Made by a program: the position numbers and the translations under genes. The notes beneath the pieces were generated by a model, which saw only the letters and a program-made list of their open reading frames with translations, did no database searches and was not told where the DNA came from. Shown here piece after piece: positions 8,704 through 16,732 of a stretch of 64,000 nucleotides of DNA. Within the stretch, counting starts at the first letter, position 1. Each line of letters begins with the position of its first letter. Source of the DNA: Ignavibacteriota bacterium (GTDB lineage Bacteria > Bacteroidota > Ignavibacteria > Palsa-1295); the NCBI GenBank assembly GCA_003151825.1, contig PLYO01000032.1, positions 1 to 64,000 of the forward strand, given 5' to 3'.

Positions 8704-9894
8704 CTATATTTCCAATTGCCTTCTTGACCATCGGCGACTCTCTTCGTCGCATGAAATAATTTGTTCGAGCGCTGCGCTTGTTTCCATCTCTTTTTGATCC
8801 CTGTTAATATCATCGGATTTCATTGCCGATTCAATCAGCGTGGGAATTTTAGTAAAAGGAATACGTCCATCGAGAAATGCTTCAACTGCAATTTCATTTG
8901 CCGCATTTAGAACGCAGGGATAAAGCCCACCACGCTCGCCGGCCAAGCGTGCTAACGTCAGGCATGGAAATTTTTCGAAATCCGGCTCGGAAAATTCCAG
9001 CGGGCTACTTGAAGCAAGATCGAGCAAGCTGTACGACGTGTTTAACCGCTCAGGCGCAGCGAGCGCATATTGGATCGGCATTCGCATATCCGGCATCCCA
9101 AGCTGCGCCTTGATGCTCCCATCGGAAAACTCCACGAACGAATGCACGATGGATTGCGGATGAATCACGACATCTATTTTCGAAAGCGGCACGCCAAAAA
9201 GCCATTTCGCCTCGATGATTTCGAGGCCCTTATTCATCAGCGTAGCAGAGTCAATCGTGATTTTCTGCCCCATCACCCATTTTGGATGCTTCAGCGCCAT
9301 TTCGCGCGTAATTGTTGAAAATAATTCCTTCGGCAGCGTCCGGAACGGGCCTCCGCTCGCCGTGAGGATGATTCTTCGAATGCTCTCACCCGATTCGCCA
9401 ACCAAGCATTGATAGATCGCGGAGTGCTCCGAATCTATCGGAATGATCTCGCTGCCCGAACGAGCCGCCATCGCCGAAAGCAGTTCACCGGCCACGACGA
9501 GCGTCTCTTTATTCGCCAGCGCGATGCGCTTGCCGAGTTTTATTGCTTCGATAGTCGGAGCGAGTCCTGCAAACCCGACGAGCGCGCCAACGAAAATATC
9601 GTACTCGCCGCGCTCGGCAAGTTCTCGAAGACCCTCCGCACCCGCAAGAACTTCGCAGTCCGGCTTCCTCGATTTTAATTCCGAAGCCGCATCCAGATCG
9701 CTAACGGCGACGGCTTTTGGATGGAACTCCGCAATTTGCTCTGCAAGAAGCTCGATATTCCTGTGCGCCGCCAGCGCGGTTATCTCGAAGCGGCCCGGAT
9801 TCCGGCGCACCACATCCAGCGTGTTCACGCCGATAGAGCCGGTCGAGCCAAAAAGGGCGATGCGGAGTGGAGCTGCCAGGGTAGGTAAATGCAT
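8704..9894 (-). CDS. dxr: 1-deoxy-D-xylulose 5-phosphate reductoisomerase
   Basis: This enzyme commits the MEP isoprenoid pathway by rearranging and reducing DXP to 2-C-methyl-D-erythritol 4-phosphate with NADPH and a divalent metal. Evidence in the 396-residue sequence: the N-terminal nucleotide-binding motif GSTGSIG (about 15-21), LANKETLV, the metal-binding IDSEHSAI, the active-site stretch TASGGPF, HPKWVMG, ATLMNKGLE and HPQSIVHS. The length is normal and the full domain order is present. It stands alone and converges with the gene ending at 8654. Confidence 0.97.
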   Translation of the reverse strand: MHLPTLAAPLRIALFGSTGSIGVNTLDVVRRNPGRFEITALAAHRNIELLAEQIAEFHPKAVAVSDLDAASELKSRKPDCEVLAGAEGLRELAERGEYDIFVGALVGFAGLAPTIEAIKLGKRIALANKETLVVAGELLSAMAARSGSEIIPIDSEHSAIYQCLVGESGESIRRIILTASGGPFRTLPKELFSTITREMALKHPKWVMGQKITIDSATLMNKGLEIIEAKWLFGVPLSKIDVVIHPQSIVHSFVEFSDGSIKAQLGMPDMRMPIQYALAAPERLNTSYSLLDLASSSPLEFSEPDFEKFPCLTLARLAGERGGLYPCVLNAANEIAVEAFLDGRIPFTKIPTLIESAMKSDDINRDQKEMETSAALEQIISCDEESRRWSRRQLEI

Positions 9895-10325
9895 GGAATT
9901 GAGCTAACACCTATTCATAGTGTACTCGTTTGTTTACTCCTTCATTTTATCTTTCAACTTTTTTATCATTGATCTTTTCCCCAAGAAATAAAGCCTGCCC
10001 TTAGCGTGTCGAATGGGTGCCGTTTTTTCTTGTGAATTCCAGACCCACCCCTCGAAAGTCGCTCAATTTCGCCTGTTTGTCCTGTTGAAAACTACTTTTC
10101 TTCACATATACGTTTAATATTCATAATCTTTTTCATGAACTTATGCAGTTTCTTTCATGCGGAAACGCATGGCTTCCCATTCGTAATTCGTCATTCTTAA
10201 TTCGTAATTGATATAGGTGCCCATGCTTTCACCACCTAATATACGACATTTTTTCACCCTCGCAAGAAAATCGGATTTTGTCTTGAACGCGTAGGTCGGT
10301 GCTTCCAGCACGACACCACGTTCGA
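9895..10325. other. AT-rich intergenic region, no gene assigned
   Basis: About 430 bp between dxr and a broken T9SS gene. It contains a short degenerate AATTCGTAATTCGTCATTC simple repeat near 10182-10210, similar in style to repeats at 18.95 kb. A 62-codon frame on the minus strand (10329-10141, GTG start) overlaps the preceding stop by 4 bases. Half of it translates the simple repeat, so I do not regard it as a gene. Confidence 0.5.
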
Positions 10326-10625
10326 TCACTTTGCAACGACTGCGCTCATGGACCGAACTCCCGCGATGGAATGGATGCGAAGATAATAAATTCCCGCAGC
10401 ATCCGGGAGCGAAAAAAGCGCGGGCGCGTCTTTCGAGAGTGTGACGGTGAGATCGGCGCGTTTAACTCCGAGAACATCGTAAATTTCAACTTCGGCATCG
10501 CCAATATTCACCGAAGAAGTTAGTTCAACATCGCCCATCGTTGGATTTGGGCGAAGGGTGAAGGTGGGAATTTGAGTGGATTCATCACATGATACAAGTG
10601 TGAGAACCCTAAACCTTACATTTTT
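10326..10625 (-). pseudogene. 3' fragment of a T9SS cargo gene (orphan C-terminal sorting domain)
   Basis: The minus-strand frame ending at 10326 encodes a typical type A sorting domain: RPNP, then VEIYDVLGV, then IYYLRIHS, ending in SAVVAK. The frame stays open upstream to about 10620 but has no proper start, and base composition becomes AT-rich at about 10580-10620 where the restriction-modification island begins. A matching orphan signal peptide lies at 12871-12957 on the same strand. I infer the two are the ends of one gene broken by the island. Confidence 0.75.
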
Positions 10626-10696
10626 TTTGATTTTGTGGATAAATGGCGGAACCTGAGCACCTATAAACCTTCGTTCATCCTAATAAACAAACCCAA

Positions 10697-11839
10697 ATGA
10701 ATTTAAGTAATACCTCAACTCAAGATAATCGTACCATTGAACTCCACACTGCAAGTAGAAGCAGAGACTTCGAGCAGGCTTCTCGTGGTTTAGCTTCATC
10801 ACATAGGTTTAAATCTGAGAATGCTATTTTGGTTGAAGGAGACTCGCTGAAACATTTGAAGAAGATTCCAGACCATGTTGTATCCTTAATTCTTACAGAT
10901 CCGCCCTACCACTCTACTAAGAAAAAGAACATTACAAACGATACATCATTTGCGCTTGATGAGGATTTCTTAGCGTGGATTGAGATGTATTCCGAAGAAT
11001 GGCTTCGCGTGCTCAGACCGAATGGTTGCCTTTTGGTATTTTGCTCCTCCGAGATGGCGGCTAGAATCGAAGTTATGTTATCTCAGCGATTTAACGCGCT
11101 TTCAAGCATCGTTTGGACAAAACCAAATGACCCTGGGTTTGATGGATGGAAGCAGAAGATGAGAAAAGAATCGCTAAGGCAATGGTATGCTCATTCTGAA
11201 AGAGCGATCTTTGCGGAGCCATCAGAACCTGGTAATCTTTTTAAGTCATGCTTCGCAAACTTTTTGAAAGATCGGCGACTAAAATGTGGATTGAGTGGAA
11301 AAGAGTTGGCTGAACGAATAGGTTCTTATGGTAAGATCAATCATGGTGGTTCTGTCTCTAATTGGGAAGCTGGCCGCAACATTCCAAGTCGAGAGCAATA
11401 TCAGAAAATTGTTGAGGCATTACTTAAGACAGGGAAACTCGACGAGATGCCGCCGTATGAGGATGTTATTAGGCCATTCGAAGTTAATTCCGATGTTGAA
11501 TTCACAGACGTTTGGAATTTTAATTCAGTTCGTCCTTATAGTGGCAAGCACCCGGCTGAAAAGCCGATAGAGATGCTTCAGCACTTTATTTCGAGTACAA
11601 CTTATCCTGGTGATATTGTCCTCGATTGTTTTGCAGGTTCGGGCAATACTGCACTTGCAGCACTGAATTTGGCTCGAAAGAGCATTTCAATTGAATTAGA
11701 CAAAGTCTGGGTTGAAGTAATTAAAGAAAAGCTTTCAGTTTACTGTAGCCCTTCCATGGACATGAATTCAAAGAAAGCTATGAGTGTTCATCGACCAAAG
11801 AAAGTTTCGATTCCGACGCAAAGTGCGTTATTCGTTTGA
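10697..11839 (+). CDS. Type II DNA methyltransferase (beta class) with embedded XRE-like HTH
   Basis: A 380-residue SAM-dependent DNA amino-methyltransferase. Catalytic motif IV DPPY (68-71) precedes the SAM-binding motif I FAGSGNT (about 311-317), the order that defines beta-class N6-adenine/N4-cytosine enzymes. Between them, around residues 185-260, lies a segment resembling an XRE/lambda-repressor helix-turn-helix (LSGKELAERIG, SVSNWEAGRNIPS). It may act as target-recognition domain or as an autoregulator. The gene is tail-to-tail with the endonuclease, with 1 bp between stop codons. It is more AT-rich than its neighbours, consistent with horizontal transfer. Confidence 0.9.
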   Translation: MNLSNTSTQDNRTIELHTASRSRDFEQASRGLASSHRFKSENAILVEGDSLKHLKKIPDHVVSLILTDPPYHSTKKKNITNDTSFALDEDFLAWIEMYSEEWLRVLRPNGCLLVFCSSEMAARIEVMLSQRFNALSSIVWTKPNDPGFDGWKQKMRKESLRQWYAHSERAIFAEPSEPGNLFKSCFANFLKDRRLKCGLSGKELAERIGSYGKINHGGSVSNWEAGRNIPSREQYQKIVEALLKTGKLDEMPPYEDVIRPFEVNSDVEFTDVWNFNSVRPYSGKHPAEKPIEMLQHFISSTTYPGDIVLDCFAGSGNTALAALNLARKSISIELDKVWVEVIKEKLSVYCSPSMDMNSKKAMSVHRPKKVSIPTQSALFV

Positions 11840-11840
11840 C

Positions 11841-12830
11841 TCAAATATAACCAAGAGCTTTATTGGCCGCAAGAATTTCTTCCATCCATGTCAGAGTCGC
11901 TGTGATTCCTAAGTCTCTTGTTACACTATTGCAATAATGATGACCCCAGCCAAGATTGTAAGCCCGATGATTAAACTCTCCGATGCGAAGCTCTTCAATG
12001 TGGAAAAGATTTAACTGAGTAACCGTCAGGTCAGGAATATCGCGTCCTTCGGCCATTCCGAGGCGGTTAAGGAACCCGCTTGCCGAAAGTGGCTTTTGAC
12101 ACAACGGACAAACTGTATGTCCATCCGGTCCTATAACCCGAGCGGTAACTAATCTCGCCATATCATCGAGGCTGTTCTCAGATGCCTCAGCTTGGCAAAA
12201 TGCTACCCGCGCCTCAACCTCAGCCAAACTAACTCCGGTCTGATCAAGTGCTATACTTCTGGAATCATGACAAAGCCAAAAAAGTAATTCAAGCTGGATG
12301 CGTGTTTGTCTAATGGTTTCCTGACTGGCATACTCATACACGCGAATTCCAGCGCCTTTCATTCCTCCGCCAGAAAAGCCTCTTAATATTTTCTCGTCGT
12401 CTTCGGCAGTTGTTGAGGGTATTCGTGCTACATATACACCACCGAGGGGTGGTGTTCTTGAAGTAGCATATGCGAGTTTTAGTTTGTCAGGATTATATTC
12501 ATTCCACTGCTTTCTCGTCTCATAAAATAACAGCGTATTGACGCCCAACTCCAAATGCATCGAACTAAGCATCTTGTCCATTTTTCTTGTCGTGAAGTGC
12601 TCTTTAGGGTTCATGAGTACTATAAATCCCTGCTCATAAATTCCATTATTATCTGGCGCTTCTTTCCATCGTTCAAAAAATTCAAAAGGGATGAGCACTG
12701 TGCTATTTCTTCCGACTCGATTTTGAAAAATAACGTCATCATCCGCACCTCTCGTTTGACCTGTTTTGTAGAGCTTTGTCTTAAAGAGCTTCGGGAGGGC
12801 AGAAGCTATGTTTCGTCGTGCAATAGTCAT
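11841..12830 (-). CDS. Type II restriction endonuclease, HNH-type, possibly BstXI-like
   Basis: A 329-residue protein convergent with the methyltransferase. Near the C-terminus a zinc pair C241-x2-C244 is followed by H277, the NH of GEFNH (287-288) and GHHYCN (296-301), an HNH/beta-beta-alpha-metal nuclease pattern. The phrase NLGWGHHYCN recalls BstXI-type endonucleases from memory; that assignment is tentative. Pairing with a DNA methyltransferase and low GC support a mobile restriction-modification unit. The specificity cannot be read from sequence. Confidence 0.75.
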   Translation of the reverse strand: MTIARRNIASALPKLFKTKLYKTGQTRGADDDVIFQNRVGRNSTVLIPFEFFERWKEAPDNNGIYEQGFIVLMNPKEHFTTRKMDKMLSSMHLELGVNTLLFYETRKQWNEYNPDKLKLAYATSRTPPLGGVYVARIPSTTAEDDEKILRGFSGGGMKGAGIRVYEYASQETIRQTRIQLELLFWLCHDSRSIALDQTGVSLAEVEARVAFCQAEASENSLDDMARLVTARVIGPDGHTVCPLCQKPLSASGFLNRLGMAEGRDIPDLTVTQLNLFHIEELRIGEFNHRAYNLGWGHHYCNSVTRDLGITATLTWMEEILAANKALGYI

Positions 12831-12870
12831 TGAATGCTCTAACCAGTAATTTTAGATTTGGTTCAATACG

Positions 12871-12957
12871 TCATCGGCTATCCGCCCGCAATCCATCCCC
12901 CCGCGTTGCGAGCAGCGCGAGAAGAACGAAGAGCGTGCGTTGAATGAAAGCTCTCAT
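12871..12957 (-). pseudogene. 5' fragment of a T9SS cargo gene (orphan signal peptide)
   Basis: From ATG at 12957 the minus strand encodes 28 residues, MRAFIQRTLFVLLALLATRG continuing to LRADSR, then TGA. This is a complete SpI signal peptide with nothing after it. The frame ends where AT-rich restriction-modification DNA begins. It is in the right order and orientation to be the start of the gene whose sorting domain survives at 10326-10625. Confidence 0.6.
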
Positions 12958-13005
12958 AATAGTGCGGTTTTCACGCTTGGAGTGATGTATGGTGAACACT
13001 TACCC

Positions 13006-15234
13006 ATGCCAGAGTCGTTTTGCATTCTCGAAATTACATCTCTGTTGCGAACCACACTATTTTTCCTTCTCGCCACTTGCCTCACCGCAGCGAGCCTTCG
13101 CGCGCAGACGCCGATTGGCTCGGATACGTCCCACGCGGCGCTGCGCAAGGCCGAGAGCAGCCCGCAAAACGATAGTACCCTTTCGAATTCGCCAAAGCCC
13201 GCGAATGGATTGTGGCGGCGTCCGCAAGTCATGCGCGATGGCGGCAATCTTTATTACACGAATGAAGCGCAGCGATTTTACGGCTCCCCGAATACGCTGC
13301 CTGAATTATTCGATGAGTCAGGCGGGCCGTTTCCGCTCGTGCAGTCGGACGAGGGCTACGGGCGCGAATCGTTTGTCATGACTTCGCGCACGAGCGAGGA
13401 TATTGCCTCCACGATGATGGATGGTGTGTTGCCGATGAATAGCATTCTGAATGGCGTGACGATGACGAATTATTTTCCGATGGATGCGTACCGCGATATT
13501 CGCATGAATAGCAGCGCGGAAGGCGCGGGCATGACGGGCGCCGATTACGCCGCGAGCGATGCCGCGGATTTTACCATCGAGCGGTTTCGCGCGCCCGTGC
13601 CGTATTCACGTATCCATTATGCTCAGGACCTCTCGCGCGATAATTCCAATTTCGACGGCCTCTTCAGCCTCAATGCTTCGCGCGAAACGAATCTTGCGTT
13701 CGCCATTCACCGTCATGCCTCCGGCTCGACGCCCGTGCCGTATGATGTTTCCTTCAATCCGCGCACAGACCTATGGAGCGGCCGCGCGCAAATGACGATC
13801 GATCATTATCTCGGAACCCTTCCCACTGACAGCACCATGACGGCGCACAAACGAGATTCCATTCTTGCTACTCCGCAGGCGATTGCGAAGACGCTCGATC
13901 TGCTCGTCTGGGGACAATACACCACGGCGTTCAGCGGACTTAACGGCGGCATCGCGGACCAAGATTCGAGCGATGTGTTCGATCAGGTCAATGCGGCGGT
14001 GAACGACGACAGTACCTCTGACCATCGCACCCGCAGCGATGCGCTCGTGGAACTCGAAGTGCCACTGCTCGCCGAAGCGCGGACGAAGCTGGCGGGCTAT
14101 GCCTCCTACGAAACGCGCACGATTATCACGCCCGCGAGCACATTTCCGGCGTTTGTGCCGTCGGCAGCGGGTTCCCGCGTTGGCGCCATGCTCGATCAGC
14201 CGCTTACGCTTGCCATCGGCGATTTTATGACGAGCGCCCATTTGCGCGGTGACGCCGTTCGTGTTACGAAAGATTCCGTGCTGGCTACCGAGCATCCCAT
14301 CGTCGAATCGCGTCTTTCCGCCACGGCCAGCGATTCGCTTGCGCTTAAAACCGCGCTCCGTATTTCGCTCTTTGGTTTTGCGCGGACCGTCGAATCGAAT
14401 CTCTCCGTCGCGGGAGGGCCGCTGTCCGCCGCAGTGCTGCCTTCGGTCGGGTTTGCCGGTTCGATTGGCATTACCGACGCCATTTCGTTCCACGCAAGTT
14501 ATGAGTTTTCGAAAGACCGCGCCACGCTTAGTCCCGATCCAACGTTGACCTATCAGCTTCGCGATCTTGGCGGGTGGTTTGACGCGCATTTTGCATTCTC
14601 CAAGCACGACAGCCTTGCGCTTCACGCCGAATTCCTCGACCGTCACGAGCCGCAGGGAATTATTTATCCAAATCCTCTGGATACCGCGTACACACCTCCC
14701 ATTTTTTCGAATGCCGATTTGCATTCGCAATCCTACACGCTTGCCTTCGATGCCTATCTTTATAAATTTCACTGGGGCAGTTCTTTCACATATTTTCCGA
14801 GCACGATTCCACTTGCGCCGTACACGAATAACCCCTTGCTCGAAGGCAATTTGCCAAATCGTGTTTTTGGATTTACGGGTCTGTATTTCGAGAACGAATT
14901 TGCCGAGGGCAATCTCCGGCTTTCGGTCGGGCCGCGCGTGCGGCTTATCGACCCGCTCGATCCGCAGCTCACCTACGATCCCGCAAGCGATTATTATGTC
15001 TATCGCGGGTACGCGTCTTCGCTCATCGATTCGGCGCTTGCAAGAGTTCCCGATTCGCGGCTCACTGCGCCGCAAGCCATGTTCGATGTGCTGTTATCGG
15101 CGGAAGTCGATCGCCGCGCGCAAGTGAGCATGGAATTTTTGAATGTGGTCGGCGCGCCGTATTACAATGTCGCGCTCTATCCGCGCGATGGATTCCACTG
15201 GCGATTAGATGTCGTTTGGGCATTTCTGGACTGA
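13006..15234 (+). CDS. Putative outer-membrane beta-barrel protein (TonB-dependent receptor-like)
   Basis: A long exported protein, about 742 residues from the chosen start. ATG 13006 begins directly with a signal peptide ending at SLRAQ. ATGs at 12940 and 12985 are in frame, but the first overlaps the divergent orphan signal-peptide fragment. The body alternates polar and hydrophobic residues as in beta-barrels and ends with the aromatic-rich strand HWRLDVVWAFLD. An early region (SRTSEDIASTMMDGVLPMNS) faintly resembles a receptor plug, but no TonB box or plug can be assigned firmly. Its stop overlaps the start of the LOG-like gene by one base, so they are probably cotranscribed. Confidence 0.65.
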   Translation: MPESFCILEITSLLRTTLFFLLATCLTAASLRAQTPIGSDTSHAALRKAESSPQNDSTLSNSPKPANGLWRRPQVMRDGGNLYYTNEAQRFYGSPNTLPELFDESGGPFPLVQSDEGYGRESFVMTSRTSEDIASTMMDGVLPMNSILNGVTMTNYFPMDAYRDIRMNSSAEGAGMTGADYAASDAADFTIERFRAPVPYSRIHYAQDLSRDNSNFDGLFSLNASRETNLAFAIHRHASGSTPVPYDVSFNPRTDLWSGRAQMTIDHYLGTLPTDSTMTAHKRDSILATPQAIAKTLDLLVWGQYTTAFSGLNGGIADQDSSDVFDQVNAAVNDDSTSDHRTRSDALVELEVPLLAEARTKLAGYASYETRTIITPASTFPAFVPSAAGSRVGAMLDQPLTLAIGDFMTSAHLRGDAVRVTKDSVLATEHPIVESRLSATASDSLALKTALRISLFGFARTVESNLSVAGGPLSAAVLPSVGFAGSIGITDAISFHASYEFSKDRATLSPDPTLTYQLRDLGGWFDAHFAFSKHDSLALHAEFLDRHEPQGIIYPNPLDTAYTPPIFSNADLHSQSYTLAFDAYLYKFHWGSSFTYFPSTIPLAPYTNNPLLEGNLPNRVFGFTGLYFENEFAEGNLRLSVGPRVRLIDPLDPQLTYDPASDYYVYRGYASSLIDSALARVPDSRLTAPQAMFDVLLSAEVDRRAQVSMEFLNVVGAPYYNVALYPRDGFHWRLDVVWAFLD

Positions 15235-15914
15235 TGAAAAAACTCGTTGCAGTATTCGGACCGAGCGATTCCCCCTCGTTCAGTGGGGGCAATTCCCCCT
15301 CCTTTTCAAGGAGGGGGCAGGGGGTGGTTTTTCCAATCGAACATGACCACCCCCCCGCATCGCCGACGATGCGCCCCTCCTTGAAAAGGAGGGGGAGTCT
15401 TTTAGATGACGCCGAGCATCTCGGCGCGCTGCTGGCGCGAGCGGGGTTTGCCGTGGTGACGGGCGGCTACGATGGCGTGATGCGCGCGGCGTCGAAAGGC
15501 GCGCGCGAAGCGGGCGGGCAGGCCATCGGCGTGACTGCGGAAGTTTATTTCGCAAAAGGCCGCGAAGCGAATGAATATCTCACGCGTGAAGTGCGGGTTA
15601 AAAGCGCGACCGATCGCCTGATGGAACTCCTCGACCTTCCCGACGCCTTTACTGCCATTGGAAACTCGACCGGCACGCTTGCCGAGGTGGCTATGGCATG
15701 GGATTACATGACAAAAGGGTTTTTGGAACCGAAGCCGCTGCTTCTGATTGGAGCAAGCTGGAAGGAGTTTGTCGAATATGTGGGAAATAAAAAAAGCTTT
15801 AAGCCTTACGTCCATTTCGTCCATTATTGTCCGTCGGCTGAAGATGCGCTTCGCGCGCTCGTGGAAAAATTCGGACCGCAACCCATTCTTCCCGAACTCG
15901 AACTTTTGAAATGA
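15234..15914 (+). CDS. LOG/TIGR00725-family Rossmann protein with in-frame repeat insertion
   Basis: A 226-residue member of the lysine-decarboxylase-like LOG superfamily (TIGR00725 group). Relatives are cytokinin-activating phosphoribohydrolases or of unknown role. MKKLVAVFGPSDS at the N-terminus and VVTGGYDGVM, GNSTGTLAE and WDYMTKGF later match the family; the usual GGxGT motif is GNSTGT here. Residues about 13-54 have no family counterpart and are translated from a palindromic repeat at 15271-15395. ATG overlaps the previous stop by one base, and the stop overlaps rlmB by 4 bases. Confidence 0.85.
   Translation: MKKLVAVFGPSDSPSFSGGNSPSFSRRGQGVVFPIEHDHPPASPTMRPSLKRRGSLLDDAEHLGALLARAGFAVVTGGYDGVMRAASKGAREAGGQAIGVTAEVYFAKGREANEYLTREVRVKSATDRLMELLDLPDAFTAIGNSTGTLAEVAMAWDYMTKGFLEPKPLLLIGASWKEFVEYVGNKKSFKPYVHFVHYCPSAEDALRALVEKFGPQPILPELELLK
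15271..15395. repeat. GC-rich palindromic repeat element, in frame in the LOG gene
   Basis: Composite element of CCCCCTCCTTTTCAAGGAGG-type palindromes (15295-15317 and 15373-15395), a smaller palindrome at 15271-15289, a GGGGTGG/CCACCCC pair and the hairpin GCATCGCCGACGATGC at 15357-15372. It is 125 bp long and leaves the reading frame open. Related copies lie at 16.2, 35.4, 40.3, 50.4 and 57.1 kb. Confidence 0.9.
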
Positions 15915-16732
15915 CCGAAAGCGAATATATCATTGGCCGCCGCGCCGCGCTGGAACTCTTGCGCGACGAGGCGTCGCGCGCGCGTATCGAAAAAGTGTAT
16001 CTCGCGCATGGCACGCACGGCCCGCAGATGGGCGAGATACTGCATTTACTGCGCACAAATAAAATCGCGTTCAGCGAAGTCGATCGCGGAAAATTTCGGG
16101 AACTTGAAAACCGCGCGGCGCGTGGAGAAGATTCACAGGGCGTGATCGTGCTCATCGCGCAGCGTGGTTATCAGGAATTAGAAGATGTCTTAACTCCCCC
16201 TCCTATGCAAAAGGAGGGGGCTGGGGGGTGGTTTCCCCTGTTAATTGCGCTCGATGGCATTGAGGATCCGCATAACATCGGCGCGATCATTCGCTCGGCT
16301 GAAGCGGCCGGCGCGACCGCAGTTTTACTTCCCAAACGCGGCGCGGTGCTGACGCCCGCTGTCTATAAAGCGAGCGCGGGAGCCGCGAACCACATTCCGA
16401 TTGTGAAGTATGGCAATCTCGCCGAGACGATTCGCAAATTACAAGAAGAATTTAGTATCACGTGCTGCGGTCTCGCGGGCGAAGCCAAAGAATCCATTTA
16501 CGATAGTAGTCTCACCGGTCCCATTTGTCTCATCATCGGCAGTGAAGAGAAGGGCTTACACCGCCTCGTGCGAGAAAGATGTGAAAAGCTCATTGCAATT
16601 CCACTCTTCGGCAAAACGGCCTCGCTTAACGCGAGCGTCGCGGCGGGCGTTGTGCTTTTCGAGGCGCTCCGGCAACGCGCTCATGGTGGAGTTTCTGGCG
16701 ACGGAACTTCTCGCCATCGAGCGGAGCACTGA
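15911..16732 (+). CDS. rlmB: 23S rRNA 2'-O-methyltransferase, TrmH/RlmB family, with repeat insertion
   Basis: A 273-residue SPOUT methyltransferase, probably forming Gm2251 in 23S rRNA. It has an N-terminal substrate-binding domain (YIIGRRAALELL), a linker, and the three SPOUT motifs NIGAIIRSAEA, LIIGSEEKG and SLNASVAAGV that make the SAM-binding knot. Residues about 96-108 (TPPPMQKEGAGGW) come from an in-frame palindromic repeat at the domain junction, just before LLIALDGIEDPHN. The start overlaps the LOG stop (ATGA). The 3' end overlaps the convergent rnr gene by 107 bp. Confidence 0.92.
   Translation: MTESEYIIGRRAALELLRDEASRARIEKVYLAHGTHGPQMGEILHLLRTNKIAFSEVDRGKFRELENRAARGEDSQGVIVLIAQRGYQELEDVLTPPPMQKEGAGGWFPLLIALDGIEDPHNIGAIIRSAEAAGATAVLLPKRGAVLTPAVYKASAGAANHIPIVKYGNLAETIRKLQEEFSITCCGLAGEAKESIYDSSLTGPICLIIGSEEKGLHRLVRERCEKLIAIPLFGKTASLNASVAAGVVLFEALRQRAHGGVSGDGTSRHRAEH
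16196..16234. repeat. GC-rich palindromic repeat, in frame in rlmB
   Basis: A 25-bp palindrome (16196-16220) of the CCCCCTCC...GGAGGGGG type, followed by the family tail CTGGGGGGTGGTTT. It is 39 bp long, a multiple of three, and adds 13 codons. Confidence 0.88.

Noticed and set aside
7956..8813. 285-codon open frame on the minus strand
   Set aside because: Overlaps antisense with the exported protein at 7998-8654 and part of dxr; the sense gene has a signal peptide.
10141..10329. Small 62-codon frame downstream of the broken T9SS gene
   Set aside because: Half of it translates a simple repeat (YINYELRMTNYE) and no homologous domain is apparent.
13771..15075. 434-codon open frame on the minus strand
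   Set aside because: Fully antisense to the beta-barrel protein; composition is arginine-rich and shows no motif, so it is a shadow of the GC-biased sense gene.
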